Assembly: GCA_029532415.1 (NCBI GenBank)
Contig: JAQOTA010000069.1
Coordinates: forward strand, 124,001-188,000
DNA length: 64,000 bases
DNA from: Marasmius tenuissimus
Lineage: Eukaryota; Basidiomycota; Agaricomycetes; Agaricales; Marasmiaceae
Direction of reading: 5' to 3'
A program made the position numbers and the translations under genes. Each line of letters starts with the position of its first letter. The first letter of the stretch is position 1. Of this stretch, positions 11,926 through 21,512 are shown piece by piece. The notes under the pieces are model-generated. The model saw only the letters and a program-made list of their open reading frames with translations, ran no database searches and was not told the DNA's origin.

Positions 11926-12525
11926 CCCAATGCGCTGAAATTACCCCTGTCGAATTCGCCCCACACCGTGACGATTTCGATACACTATTAATTGCGCGCA
12001 TCGATGAGTTTGTTGTACCGATTGGTACAAATGGTGCAGAGATCACATATCTCTATAATATCCTGGATGGTCGAACAGCTGCCACAACTGTGAATGGAGT
12101 TGAGACAACTTCCGTGTCCAGTTTCTTCAGTTCAAATGCGTCAGGCTCGTCTTCAACGCTAAGTATCCTTCTGACATGCAACGCCCTCTGGGCACAATTG
12201 TAGCTTCCGCCTCTGGCTTCAAGGGTACTGCGTGGGTGGGATATGACGCTATTGAATGTCGGTATACTGGTTATCAAGCCGGAGAATCCTTGTATGTGAA
12301 GGGGGGTCAAACGACGCCAATCACCTCGACCACGACATGAATACCTCACGGACTCGTTGTTTCTGTCTCTGGAGGCGCTTCGTCGGGGAAGCGCCGAATA
12401 GCGAAAGTGGGGGTTCGGGCAGTGGCGACAGCAATGGGAACAATGGTGTGACAAGCATCGCACCCGGAAAGCAATTAATAGGTGTTCTTGGAGGTTTGGT
12501 GATGGGTGCATACGCGGTCCTCTAA
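11926..12525 (+). pseudogene. GPI-family copy B, degenerate
   Basis: Remnant of the same family as copies A and C. The second exon starts right after an intact-looking acceptor (TGTAG at 11921-11925) and still encodes FVVPIGTNGAE and TTTVNGVE-like text. There are at least four lesions. Exon 1, its promoter and its start codon are missing: the flank jumps from the upstream block straight into the old intron. The second acceptor has lost its AG (GGGCACAATTG, where A and C read AG before ACAC). An in-frame TGA at about 12338-12340 replaces an Ile/Gly codon region. One base is added near 12390-12400, restoring only the GPI-tail frame (GKQLIGVLGGLVMGAYAVL). Not expected to make protein. Confidence 0.85.
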
Positions 12526-12783
12526 GGAGTCGCCTGCTGGGCTCATGGGTACCCCTCGATTATCGATCGGTTCGACTCACTTTAAACGAAGCTTCCGTTC
12601 CAGTCGGGCAGTCTTGAGTGGATATTTATTATGGAATAATGATACATCATTTCAGTGTTGTTACAAAAGCCTCTACTGGGTATTGTCAAGATAGAGAAAA
12701 TACGAGCAGGGTAGGATGGCGCACCTCAAGGTTATCAGGGTCACGTAACTAGCCCGTGGCGAGAAGCTCATACAATCTCGACC

Positions 12784-13005
12784 ATGGACGAATCGAAATT
12801 CATCCCTAACGAAGCCGACCACAGCATGCTATGGTCCACGACAGCCCTTTGGGGTCCCAGAGTTTCGGCGTTTTGTTGTGTGCTTGCCGATTGGGGGGGA
12901 TCAGTCCAGGATTCGATGTTAGAGGCTTCCCCAGGTTGCTTGTCGCCTGCGGTACGACGCTGCGGGATGTCCGACTCTAGCTCGGAAGGGGTGGGCATGT
13001 CGTAA
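12784..13005 (+). CDS. Small ORF conserved between the two duplicated blocks (73 codons), doubtful
   Basis: Open frame beginning MDESKFIPNEADHS and ending RRCGMSDSSSEGVGMS. The paralogous block has a 69-codon frame at 16228-16437 with the same start, end and reading frame. The length difference is a multiple of three, and the stop is conserved although the codon differs (TAA here, TAG there). No signal peptide, domain or intron is visible. It may be just the recent shared ancestry of the duplicated DNA. Confidence 0.2.
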   Translation: MDESKFIPNEADHSMLWSTTALWGPRVSAFCCVLADWGGSVQDSMLEASPGCLSPAVRRCGMSDSSSEGVGMS

Positions 13006-13763
13006 ATATGTCGAGTATGAGGGCAGGATATAATGAGACTTACGATTTATCTTGTCCTTTTATAGGGAAGGGGAAGACTGAGACCACTCCTCCGCGGGCT
13101 AGCGCGTTCTCGCGTCATTTTGGACCGAGATGGTACTTGAGCAGATGATCGGACTCCGCGTAGTTGAGACTTTACATCAATCTTGCTAGTCCGATCAAGT
13201 CATCAAATAGATAACTCACTAAACTTATATTTAGGCCGCTCTCGATCTGTACGCCTCGGTCTCCAAGCTTCAAGGTTCGAGCCTCCACGCGTATGCATGC
13301 ATTTCCCTCCACGATACGAGCTTGCGTCACAAATGCGAGCCAATAATTTGTTCTGGAAATTTGGGGAACATTTGCATGGCTTGTTCCGACCAGACAAAGG
13401 TTGTCCTGGTAAACAATCAGCCTGGGCAATTATTAATTACTAGCAACGCACAAAAGGCTACGTCGTCGAGACCGGCTGATGATTCAACAAGCGAGAGTTT
13501 CTGTATCATTTCTGGAATCGCGGGACATAGCTTGGCTGAGATTCGAAGAAAAATTGAGGAGGGTGTCGCTGTACTCATGCACCACCAGCGAACGAAATGT
13601 GAAATGAAACGTAGTGTGCCAGGTTCGCCCTACAACTCATATCTGGCCAGAAATTGAGCAATACTGAGTGACTTTGGATTTGCTGTGTTGTGGGCGGAGG
13701 ATAAGAGCCGTGGGAGTCTGGAGATCGGACGCGGGCCGGGACGCACGACGAGCGCTTAGGTAA

Positions 13764-14340
13764 CACGGGGCACCAACCAGGATTTCACACTCGTGAAACT
13801 GGATTCGGGAACTGTAAAGGTTATGTAATTGGGCCGATTGATCACCTCATTCTCATTCTGTAAAGTTACACTCTAGCGAAAGAAAAGATCAAGGTCTCAC
13901 GATTGCTAACTTGATGGATGCACGAAGGTGTATCCTACGTATTATGCAGCGATTACAAGTTCGATTCCCGTTCGATAATTATTTTGTGGAAACACAATGC
14001 CCGCTCCCGAGGCGGGGTTCCGGCCCTTAGCGATGGTCATGTACGGTAATACATGCCTATTTAAGTACCGTTCCGCGCCCTTAGGGGCCAATAGACTGCC
14101 TTGAAAACGGGCATTGTGTTTCCACAAAAGAAATATCGGTCGGGAATCAAACTTATCAACGTTACATTATCTGTAAGATACGCCTTCGTGAACTCATAAA
14201 GTTAACAATCACAAAACCTCAGCCTCTTCCTTCATTGAGGTGTACCTTTACTGGATGGGAAAGAAATGATTTACCGGGTGTAATCTTCATAGTTCCCGAA
14301 TCCAGTTTCACAGCCGTGAAATTCTGCTTGGCGCCCCGTG
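13764..14340. mobile_element. 577-bp fold-back (MITE-like) element with TAA target duplication
   Basis: Two long inverted arms of roughly 240 bp. The outer ends are CACGGGGC...GCCCCGTG. Shared inner parts include TGAAACTGGATTCGGGAACT (left about 13796, right arm on the complement), ACGAAGG(T/C)GTATC, and TTTTGTGGAAACACAATGCC next to the centre. TAA flanks both ends (13761-13763 and 14341-14343). The duplicated block 2 has the uninterrupted site, with a single TAA (about 17189-17191, after AGCGCCTATA). There is no internal ORF, so it is non-autonomous. A 3-bp TAA target resembles PIF/Harbinger-type insertions; the superfamily is inference. Confidence 0.85.
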
Positions 14341-14382
14341 TAAGTCTGCTTCCTCTTCCGCCCCGAGCCTCTGCTTTCATTT

Positions 14383-14406
14383 GGTAAGAGGTAAGAGGTA
14401 AGAGGT
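14383..14406. repeat. Short tandem repeat GGTAAGA x3
   Basis: Three perfect 7-bp units plus GGT, just outside the fold-back element. Block 2 has only one such TTTGGTACC-like unit. Confidence 0.7.
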
Positions 14407-15125
14407 TAACCTGCGGTGGTCCCATTCTTCATACCCCAGACAGCTGGATGGTCCCACTAATGCCACCAGAATGAACACATCATATTCTTTCTTAGAATAC
14501 CTCGAGTCTTTGGGATGCCTTGCTCATAGGAGGGCATGATCGGACTCGCGAGTGCTACTCGGACTGCTGAATTGGAGGAGCGTAACTCCCCAGGCCATAG
14601 GTCTCATGCACATGAGTGACTCAGGACTCGCTCGCCGAGCTCACTAGCTGATTCAGATATGATACCCATTTGAAAGCTTGGGATATTTTGTGACTACATT
14701 CGGACGCTGCTCGCTACCATATGTACTGTACACATCGGCCAATAAATAAGGAACAAAAAGATAAAATAACTCGCAGCTCGAGCTCGTAACTCAGGTTGTC
14801 GGATGTCCATCATCGATCGTCGCTCAGCGGAGACTCGGACTTGTATCAGATGGATAACCCTTTTCACGAATTCGAGCTGGGCCGTTCGGCGTTTCATCCT
14901 ACTCACCGCAGTCAACATTCATATATATTCGTACACCAGCTGCTAGAGCGCAATTACGATGGAGTGATGAATCAATGACGGGACGCCCTGCTAGTGGCAG
15001 TCTGGTACCAGGCCCTAGGCCACCACAATAAATTACGGATCACGGCAAATACTGCTGCAACTTCCTGGCCAACCCCTCGTTCATCACGGCATTCACAGAC
15101 ACCCGATTACCCATACACACGTATG

Positions 15126-15131
15126 TATAAG
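15126..15131 (+). promoter_or_regulatory. TATA-like box of GPI-family copy C
   Basis: TATAAG about 92 bp upstream of the ATG at 15223, the same spacing as in copy A. Confidence 0.5.
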
Positions 15132-15222
15132 TACCAAGGGATGGACCAAACAATAGAGTTGACTTGTCGCTCTGTGCCATCAAGTACCCTCTCACCCAGG
15201 CCGACGCCAACGAAATAAAACC

Positions 15223-15989
15223 ATGAAACTTGCCGCCTTGGGTTTCCTCACCTTCGTTCCTCTAATCAGTGAGTTCAACAGATCTTGTTGCATTTGCCTC
15301 TACCCCTTCGCTTAACTTTTAATGTATACTACAGCCCAAGCGGCTGAAGTTACTTTTGTCGTTTTTCGCCCGCAGGATAGTGAATTCCCAGACTCCGCTG
15401 ATGACCATGACACAAGGACTGTGACCGAGGCATTTCTTGTACCGATTGGAACAAATGGTGCAGAGACTACGTATCTCTATAATAATCTGGAAAATTTGGC
15501 AACTATCACAACGACTGTGAATGGAGTTTCCACAACTTCCTGGTCGAGTGTCTTCAGTTCAAGTGCGTTAGACTCGCATTCAACATTCAACCCCCAAGTG
15601 TTCTTCTGAAGTTCTGATATGCAACAACCTCACTAGACACGATCGTGGCATCCGCCTCGGGCTTCAAGGGTACTAAAATGCAGGGATTTGATGCTATCGA
15701 TTGCCGCTATACTGATGATAAAGCCGGAGAATGCTTCTATCGTTACGATGATGTGGAGAACGGTCAAACGACGCTAGTCACCTCGACCGCGATAGGAATA
15801 CCTCACGGGATTGTTGTTTCTGTCTCTGAGAGATCTGGAGGGGCCTCCCCAACAGATAGCGAAAATGTGGGTTCAGGCAGTGGCGACGGCAATGGGAATA
15901 ATGGTGCGACGAGCATCGCGGCCGGAAAGATGATAGCAGGTGTTCTTGGAGGTTTGGTGATTGGTGCATACGCGGTCCTTCTCCTCTAA
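15223..15989 (+). CDS. Small secreted GPI-anchored protein, family copy C (intact)
   Basis: Same three-exon structure as copy A. The signal peptide MKLAALGFLTFVPLI is split by an intron before TQAAEVTFV. Exon 2 carries AFLVPIGTNGAETTYLYNN and TTTVNGVSTTSWSS. Exon 3 carries NTIVASASGFKGTKMQGFDA, IDCRYTDDKAGEC, IPHGIVVSVSERSGG, a Gly/Asn/Ser linker and the tail MIAGVLGGLVIGAYAVLLL. Introns at about 15269-15334 and 15571-15635 are GT-AG and in frame. Compared with copy B no lesion is seen, so C is the functional partner of the B/C duplication. Function unknown; an anchored surface protein is inferred from signal and tail. Confidence 0.85.
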
Positions 15990-16227
15990 GAAGTGACCTG
16001 CTGGGTTCATCGCTGCTCCCCGAGTTTTCAGACAACTTCTGTTTGAGCTGGATGATCCTTAGGGAAGATTGTTTATGGAATAATAATACATCATTTCAGT
16101 GTTGTGACACAAGTTTCTGCGGGGTATTGTCAAGATGGAGAAAATACAAGCAGGGTAGGATGGCGCACCTTCAGGTGATCAGGGTCATATAACCAGCCCA
16201 TGGCAAGAAGCTCATACGATCTCGACC

Positions 16228-16437
16228 ATGGACAAATCAAAGTTCATCCCTAACGAAGCCGACCACAGCATACTATGGTCCACAGTAGCCCTTTGGAATC
16301 CCGTAGCTCCAATGTCTTGTTTTGTGGGGAGGATCGACCCAGAAGCCTATGGTAGAGGGTTTCCGGATTGCTTGTTGCCTGTGGTGCGACGTTGCGGGAT
16401 GTCCGACTCCAGCTCAGAAGGGGTGGGCATGTCATAG
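16228..16437 (+). CDS. Small ORF conserved between the two duplicated blocks (69 codons), doubtful
   Basis: Counterpart of 12784-13005: MDKSKFIPNEADHSILWST at the start and the same RRCGMSDSSSEGVGMS end, stop TAG. The middle differs strongly. No domain recognised; could be non-coding DNA shared by duplication. Confidence 0.2.
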   Translation: MDKSKFIPNEADHSILWSTVALWNPVAPMSCFVGRIDPEAYGRGFPDCLLPVVRRCGMSDSSSEGVGMS

Positions 16438-17669
16438 ATCGGTCGAGTATGAGGGCAGGAATGACATTTGTACTTCGTCTCTCCTCCAATTTATAAGTAA
16501 CTGGAGGACTAAATCCTCAGACTACTTCCCCGCGGGCTGGCGCGTTCTCGCGTCATTTTGGACCGAGATGGTACTCTTGAGCAGATGTTCATTTCATTGA
16601 TAATCATCGGACTCCGCGCAGTTGAGACATTTACATCAACCACTTGTCAGTCCGATCAAGTCATCGAACAAATAACTCACTAAATTAGGCCGCTCTCTAT
16701 CTTTACGCCGAGGGTCTTCGAGCCTCACCGACCTCCTCCTCGTGTATACAGTCATTCCTCCTCGCATGATGAGCTTGCACCACTATGGTAGCCAATCGTT
16801 TGCTCCAGAACTTTGGGGCACATTTGTATGGTTTATTCCGACCAGACAAAGTATGTTCTGGTAACAAACAGCCTGAGCATTGACAAATAACGTGCGCAAG
16901 ACTACTTTGAAGTTCGTCGAGTCCCGCTAATGATTACTTGACAGCGACATCTTGGTACCATCTCTTAAACGCGGGACATATAAGTTGGATCGAGATTCGA
17001 GAGACTTCGGAAGAAGTTTTGTTCAAGTTATTGAAGAGGGTGAAGATGTCCGCCGTAGGTTCGCCCTACTCGGCCAGAAATTGCGCAATACCGGGTGACT
17101 TGGGGTTCGCTGCCACTGCCATGATGGACGGAGGGCAAGGGTCGTGGGAGTCTGGAGACCCGACGCTCGCACGACAAGCGCCTATATAAGTTTACTTTCT
17201 CTTCCGCCTCCTCCGTGTTAGCAGCTCTCATTTGGTACCTCATACCCCCAGACGGCACGTTGGTCGCGCTAATGCCCCCTAAATGAACAAATTGAATCAA
17301 ATTCTTGCTCAAAATCCCTCGAGTCTGGGGAACGATCAGTAAAAGGCCGCGACAAATCACAATGACCTTCACAGTTCACTGAAGATCAGTGGTGTCGGAT
17401 TATTCGAGATGCTTAACCTCAAAAAATAGGGCAGGTCCTTTTGACTCATTTGCCTTGTGCTTCTCTATCTTACTCCTCTATCTTTTGGGAGAGGAGCAGA
17501 GCGAAGCAAACTACTTACCTTGTGGGTGCTTGTGGGCGTTCAATTGCCTAGTACAGGTTCCACAGGCTTGACGTCAGTTATATATCACATCGAAAGCCCC
17601 ATGACTTAGTTGCCCAAGAGGTCCCATAAATATCGAAAGTAGGTTCTACTCTTAGCCTTCTTGCCCATC

Positions 17670-18490
17670 ATGACTTCTCCAGACGCAAAGTCGCTACCCA
17701 CTACGAATGAAGCACTCGGAGAGCCTCTCACCGCGACGAGCAAGGTTCTCGAAACTGGGGCCTCTGCTACCCAAGACTTCCGTCCGGTACAGAACATCTG
17801 CGCTCACCTGAACGCATTTCACGTTTACGCGAACGATACCAGTCGATTTATCGAGACAAACCATTATTGTTCACACTTGAACGAATTCCAGTTCTTCTGC
17901 TCAAGCTTCGAGTACGAGCCGCTATGCCATATTCATGATCCGTTCTTGTCGTGTAGATGTCCGTCAATGCATTCTCTACGATGGACCTGGACCAAATGCT
18001 CGTCTAATCGGGATTGAATACATGATCACCCCAAAACTCTACGCCACTCTCCCGCAAGAAGAACGTCGGTATTGGCACTCGCATGTCTTTGAGGTTAAAT
18101 CCGGAATGCTCATCATGCCGCAACCTCTCCCGATCCCTACGAGCGCATGGGAGGCCGCTGAGACGAAGGAGATGGAGATGGTCATCGAATTGTACGGGAA
18201 AGTCTTCCACCTGTGGCAGACCGATCGGGGAGACAAGCTTCCGTTAGGAGAACCTCAGCTCATGACGAGTTTCACGGGTGAGGGCCAGTTCGATTTCGAG
18301 AAAGAGGTTGGGAAGAGGGATGAGAGGTTCGGGACTGATTATAGGAGAAAGAGGGAGGCTAGGAAAGGACTCGAGGAACCGAAAATTCATCCTGGTGCGT
18401 AAAGGCCATTTTTATCTGCCGTTCGCAAGCGTTAGCTAACAAGAACATCCTCTAATATCCTTAGATGCTGATCAGGCGTGGAACAAGTAG
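17670..18490 (+). CDS. Oil body-associated protein 1-like (DUF1264)
   Basis: Member of the OBAP1/DUF1264 family; plant members associate with lipid droplets, while the fungal role is not established. Seen: [39 protein letters not shown], then after an intron [47 protein letters not shown] (the family hallmark WHSHxxEVKSG) and [16 protein letters not shown] last small exon gives DADQAWNK. The last intron (about 18397-18464) is GT-AG. The first intron is odd: the acceptor TAG at 17956 is clear and needs a phase-1 donor after HLNE (about 17884), but the sequence there reads GAATTCCAG without GT. Either a non-canonical donor is used or the gene is damaged. Start chosen at ATG 17670. Confidence 0.75.
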
Positions 18491-18776
18491 ACACCAGAGG
18501 GAGTTGGAAACATTCATGTCAATTCGGGTGGAGAGATGTATGCAAACGTACTTGTACAAATGCTCGAGAGTGGTATTGGTATACGATATTTACCACCACC
18601 ATGTGTCGAAATCTACAACACAAGTGGAAGGTAAGGGGAGGGATATTTAAGCTACAGAGCAGGGGATGGGGGGAGTCGGTACATATAGTACAAGAGTAAA
18701 TGAAAGAGAGGAAGGGGAGTAATACAACAACAGCCCCGCAAGAGTCCATATATCTCCACTAAATCATGACCCGGTA

Positions 18777-19309
18777 TCATCGACGACCGACAGTCAACCC
18801 AACGGACAGTCCAACAACCAGTCCAATCAGGCATAGGACACTCAGAGTGATGAGTGCCCACAGACATCTCTTCGCCCACTTCCTCTCGCATTCTCTAGTT
18901 CTTTCAAACAGATCGACCTGTTCCTTCGTCCATTCCTTCCGCTTCCCGGTCTCAAGGTCTACATCGGGCTCTCCCAGCTCGACTGGAGACCTGAGGATCA
19001 TTGCACCAAACACCCAGAACAGCGGGAAGACTAGATTTCGCGTAAGTAACTCCGAACTTTGGAAACAAAGAAAATCGGCGACGCACAAAATCCATATTTG
19101 AACAGGAGCGCAGCCCACGGTTCAATCTCTTTGGGGAGTTCTTCCGTTGATTGTGATGTTGAATCATAGTCCGAAGACGTCGACTTCAAGTCGACAGACT
19201 GAGTAAAAGATGCGACTGTGCTGGCGCTATCCCATCTCTGTAGATGAGCGGGGGCAGGAGCGGCGCTAGCGTTTGGTTCCTGTTGTTTGCCGAATAGACG
19301 GGTGAACAT
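18777..19309 (-). CDS. Small single-pass membrane protein, copy 2 (intact)
   Basis: Paralogue of the protein at 3876-4436; function unknown. The N-terminal region is polar and Ser/Thr-rich (MFTRLFGKQQEPNASAAPAP; SLQRWDSAS-like text). Next come PWAALLFKYGFF and, after one intron (about 19032-19082), FPLFWVFGAMIL, DVDLETGKRKEWTKEQVDLF, ERTRECERKWAKRCLWAL and a C-terminal hydrophobic helix ending VGLSVGLTVGRR. The intron is GT-AG and keeps frame, unlike in copy 1. The helix is followed by only a few basic residues, compatible with a tail-anchored or single-pass protein (inference). Start at 19309 chosen because it matches the short MF-x-R start of the paralogue. Confidence 0.7.
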
Positions 19310-20165
19310 TGTGTGTAACTTGTGATAGGGAGTGGACCAAACGAGCGGAAAGTGAGGTACGAGGTCTGCTGAAGCACGTAGAGCAGTGAGCGAGGGTTGT
19401 AGGGAGCTGAGGGAAAACACTACTCACGAAGACATATTTATGGGCTTTGGAATCAAAGAACAAAAGAGCTAAAAGACAAAAAGAGAACCCAGGTAAGGAG
19501 ATATCAATACAGTTTCCCATCATCTACAAGTGCATGCGGGGGCTGTAGAATGCGCTCTCGGCATATGCCGAACAAAAGGACAATAGGGAATCAAGCTCAA
19601 ATTAAGCTATCGTCGGAGCCAGCTGACAGGACAGAGGCAACCTTTTTGTGAACTTTTTGTGTGCCGGTCAAGCAGCGGTCAGTCAAGGTTGAAGGCTTGA
19701 ATGATTACAGCGGGTTCTTTCAGGCGGTTCGAAAGTCCACGTGGGAGTCCCGAAGTAGACACTAACTTATTGCCAGCAAGGAGGCGTACTGGAATCGACC
19801 CCAGTACCTGCGCAAACACTCGTGCCTCAGCGAGGCTACTATGTACGCTGACAGTTCGATTGGATGAAAGCAACAATTCGACTATCAAGTTGCAGCTGCT
19901 GGTTTGAGCCTAGAGGTGTACCAACAATCACGAAAACTTGGACGATGGAAACGGCTGTCATGGCGAAGAGCACGCAGCGAGTCTCGGTCGGACACGCAGG
20001 GCGTGTGCGTGAATGGGTCAACAGTGTATAATCTTCGAATACAACATACAAAATCTTGAGCAAGTTTTACATTTCGTTCTGTCTTCCGTTCCGGTGCTTC
20101 ATATGCATTCGCTGTAACGTTTAGTTAGGATCGAGCATGGGGCAAACGACTGACATACGCACCTC
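19310..20165. other. Intergenic, no gene seen
   Basis: Upstream region of the small membrane protein and 3' flank of the next minus-strand gene. Overlapping short frames at 19679-19907 on both strands carry no motif. Confidence 0.45.
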
Positions 20166-20885
20166 TCAGAAATCATCTGGCACGATTTCCTTGACCTTCC
20201 TAACCATAGGAGGGTCAGTATGACCAGGTCCATACTGTACTCCTTCCGTTGCCTCTCTGATCAACCCAACGAAATCGGCCAACGTCTCGGGGAGCTCTGT
20301 GTACTCGCCAATGGGCTCCTTCAGCTCTCTGGTACTCTCAGACCAGCCCTGCACCGACGTCTGCTTCAACTTCCCATCCTCAGCTCCCTTCACCAAAAAC
20401 CTATCAATAGGCTGCGATGTCGTAGGCCTCTTCACAACCCAAGTGTTCCGGAAGTTGCCGGAATCAGGAAGGTCAATCGTGAACTTCTGAGCCAAAGTCG
20501 TGAGGCCAGCGTAATCTGATTCGGATACAAGCAAAACTCGACCAAGACCGTCAACTGCTACGTTCTGCTTGTCCTGCTTGAACAAGGCTACTGAAAAGCC
20601 CTCGTGGACGACTTGGGTGTTAGAGAGGGCGACGAAGACGAGATCTCCGTATGAGGGCTGGAATCCTTCGGGTTCTGGGTGCGGTGTCGAGAGAGCTCGT
20701 TCGTGCCATCCCTTTAGGCCGGGTGTGAGGGAGTATGAAGACATGATCGATTGGATTCGGTTGGGTAGATATGGGTGAACGTTTGTCGAGATATATTCGT
20801 TGACTGAGTCTGTTCGAGAGGCGTAGAAGAGAGAAAGAAGACCGACTGAGGCAATCGCGGTATAAAAGATAGCTCGACGACCCAT
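20166..20885 (-). CDS. Hypothetical protein with N-terminal membrane anchor (239 aa)
   Basis: Single-exon gene, not recognised. Residues about 5-22 (AIFYTAIASVGLLSLFYA) form an uncleaved signal-anchor after MGRR. The remainder is a soluble domain with STPHPEPEGFQPSYGDLVFV, QDKQNVAVDGLGRVLLVSES, GNFRNTWVVKRPTTS and QYGPGHTDPPMVRKVKEIVPDDF at the end. Even composition, a long uninterrupted frame and a clear ATG argue that it is real. Probably faces the ER lumen or cytosol depending on anchor orientation, which I cannot settle. Confidence 0.65.
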   Translation of the reverse strand: MGRRAIFYTAIASVGLLSLFYASRTDSVNEYISTNVHPYLPNRIQSIMSSYSLTPGLKGWHERALSTPHPEPEGFQPSYGDLVFVALSNTQVVHEGFSVALFKQDKQNVAVDGLGRVLLVSESDYAGLTTLAQKFTIDLPDSGNFRNTWVVKRPTTSQPIDRFLVKGAEDGKLKQTSVQGWSESTRELKEPIGEYTELPETLADFVGLIREATEGVQYGPGHTDPPMVRKVKEIVPDDF

Positions 20886-21512
20886 GATGACTGTTTTCCG
20901 CAGTTGTCACCGTGGAGTGTTACTTATATGGGCCAGAGGCTGTTGCGTTGACGTGGTATCATGCATGATAGTATCGAAGCGCCCATATGGTCTCGAAGTT
21001 CGGCACATGGTCTAGTGGCAGATGGAAGCAAGCGGAAGGTATCACAAGCTTCTAAGATGCACATTCATTCTACATATCGATACAGAGACAGCCGGTCTTC
21101 AAGAGCAAATACAGTGTGGTATGACTAAGTAGGATGTAACTGTAATCATTGCACCAACGAAATCGCTGCAGTGGCAGCAAGCTACGGAGGGTGGTAGACC
21201 AGGAGGCTCGACGCTCAGTCCCTTGCAAATACGTTGCGACCTTGGCAAACGTGTGCGAGCGGTCGCGGCGGGAGTGGCTATACCAGAGCATTCCTATGTC
21301 GCTCATAGCTTAAGCTGTTGACCAGTCAATAAAGTGGGGTCGGCCATGACGTTCAAGGCGTGTAGTGCGTAGTGACGAAACCTGTTGACAGACAAACGCA
21401 ATCATACGTGTTGTTGCCCCCGATCTGAGCGAATTGAGAGGTCCTTCAATTCGACTGGTTCCTCTCTGACTGTGCAAATGAGAGTGTTACTTCAGTATCC
21501 GCCGCTGCGGCC
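20886..21512. other. Intergenic, no gene seen
   Basis: Lies between the minus-strand hypothetical gene and the 3' end of the DUF6533 gene. No supportable feature. Confidence 0.45.

Larger units (their letters stand above)
11750..14450. repeat. Segmental duplication, block 1 (contains copy B)
   Basis: Matches block 2 (about 14905-17285) over the upstream flank, the GPI-family gene and about 1.3 kb downstream. Shared landmarks are CTCGACCATGGAC (12777/16221), GCGCGTTCTCGCGTCATTTT (about 13100/16541), CCGACCAGACAAAG (about 13388/16840) and GGTTCGCCCTAC (about 13621/17055). Block 1 is interrupted by the fold-back element at 13764-14340; similarity resumes after it. Boundaries are approximate. 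Confidence 0.75.
14905..17285. repeat. Segmental duplication, block 2 (contains copy C)
   Basis: Counterpart of block 1 (11750-14450): upstream flank, GPI-family gene and downstream non-coding DNA in the same order and orientation, diverged by many substitutions and indels. It retains the empty site of the fold-back element. Confidence 0.75.

Noticed and set aside
13942..14127. Minus frame inside the fold-back element as a transposase
   Set aside because: It is only the self-complementary centre; 61 codons without motif.
19700..19830. Possible tRNA-like or hairpin structure
   Set aside because: No cloverleaf arms could be paired.
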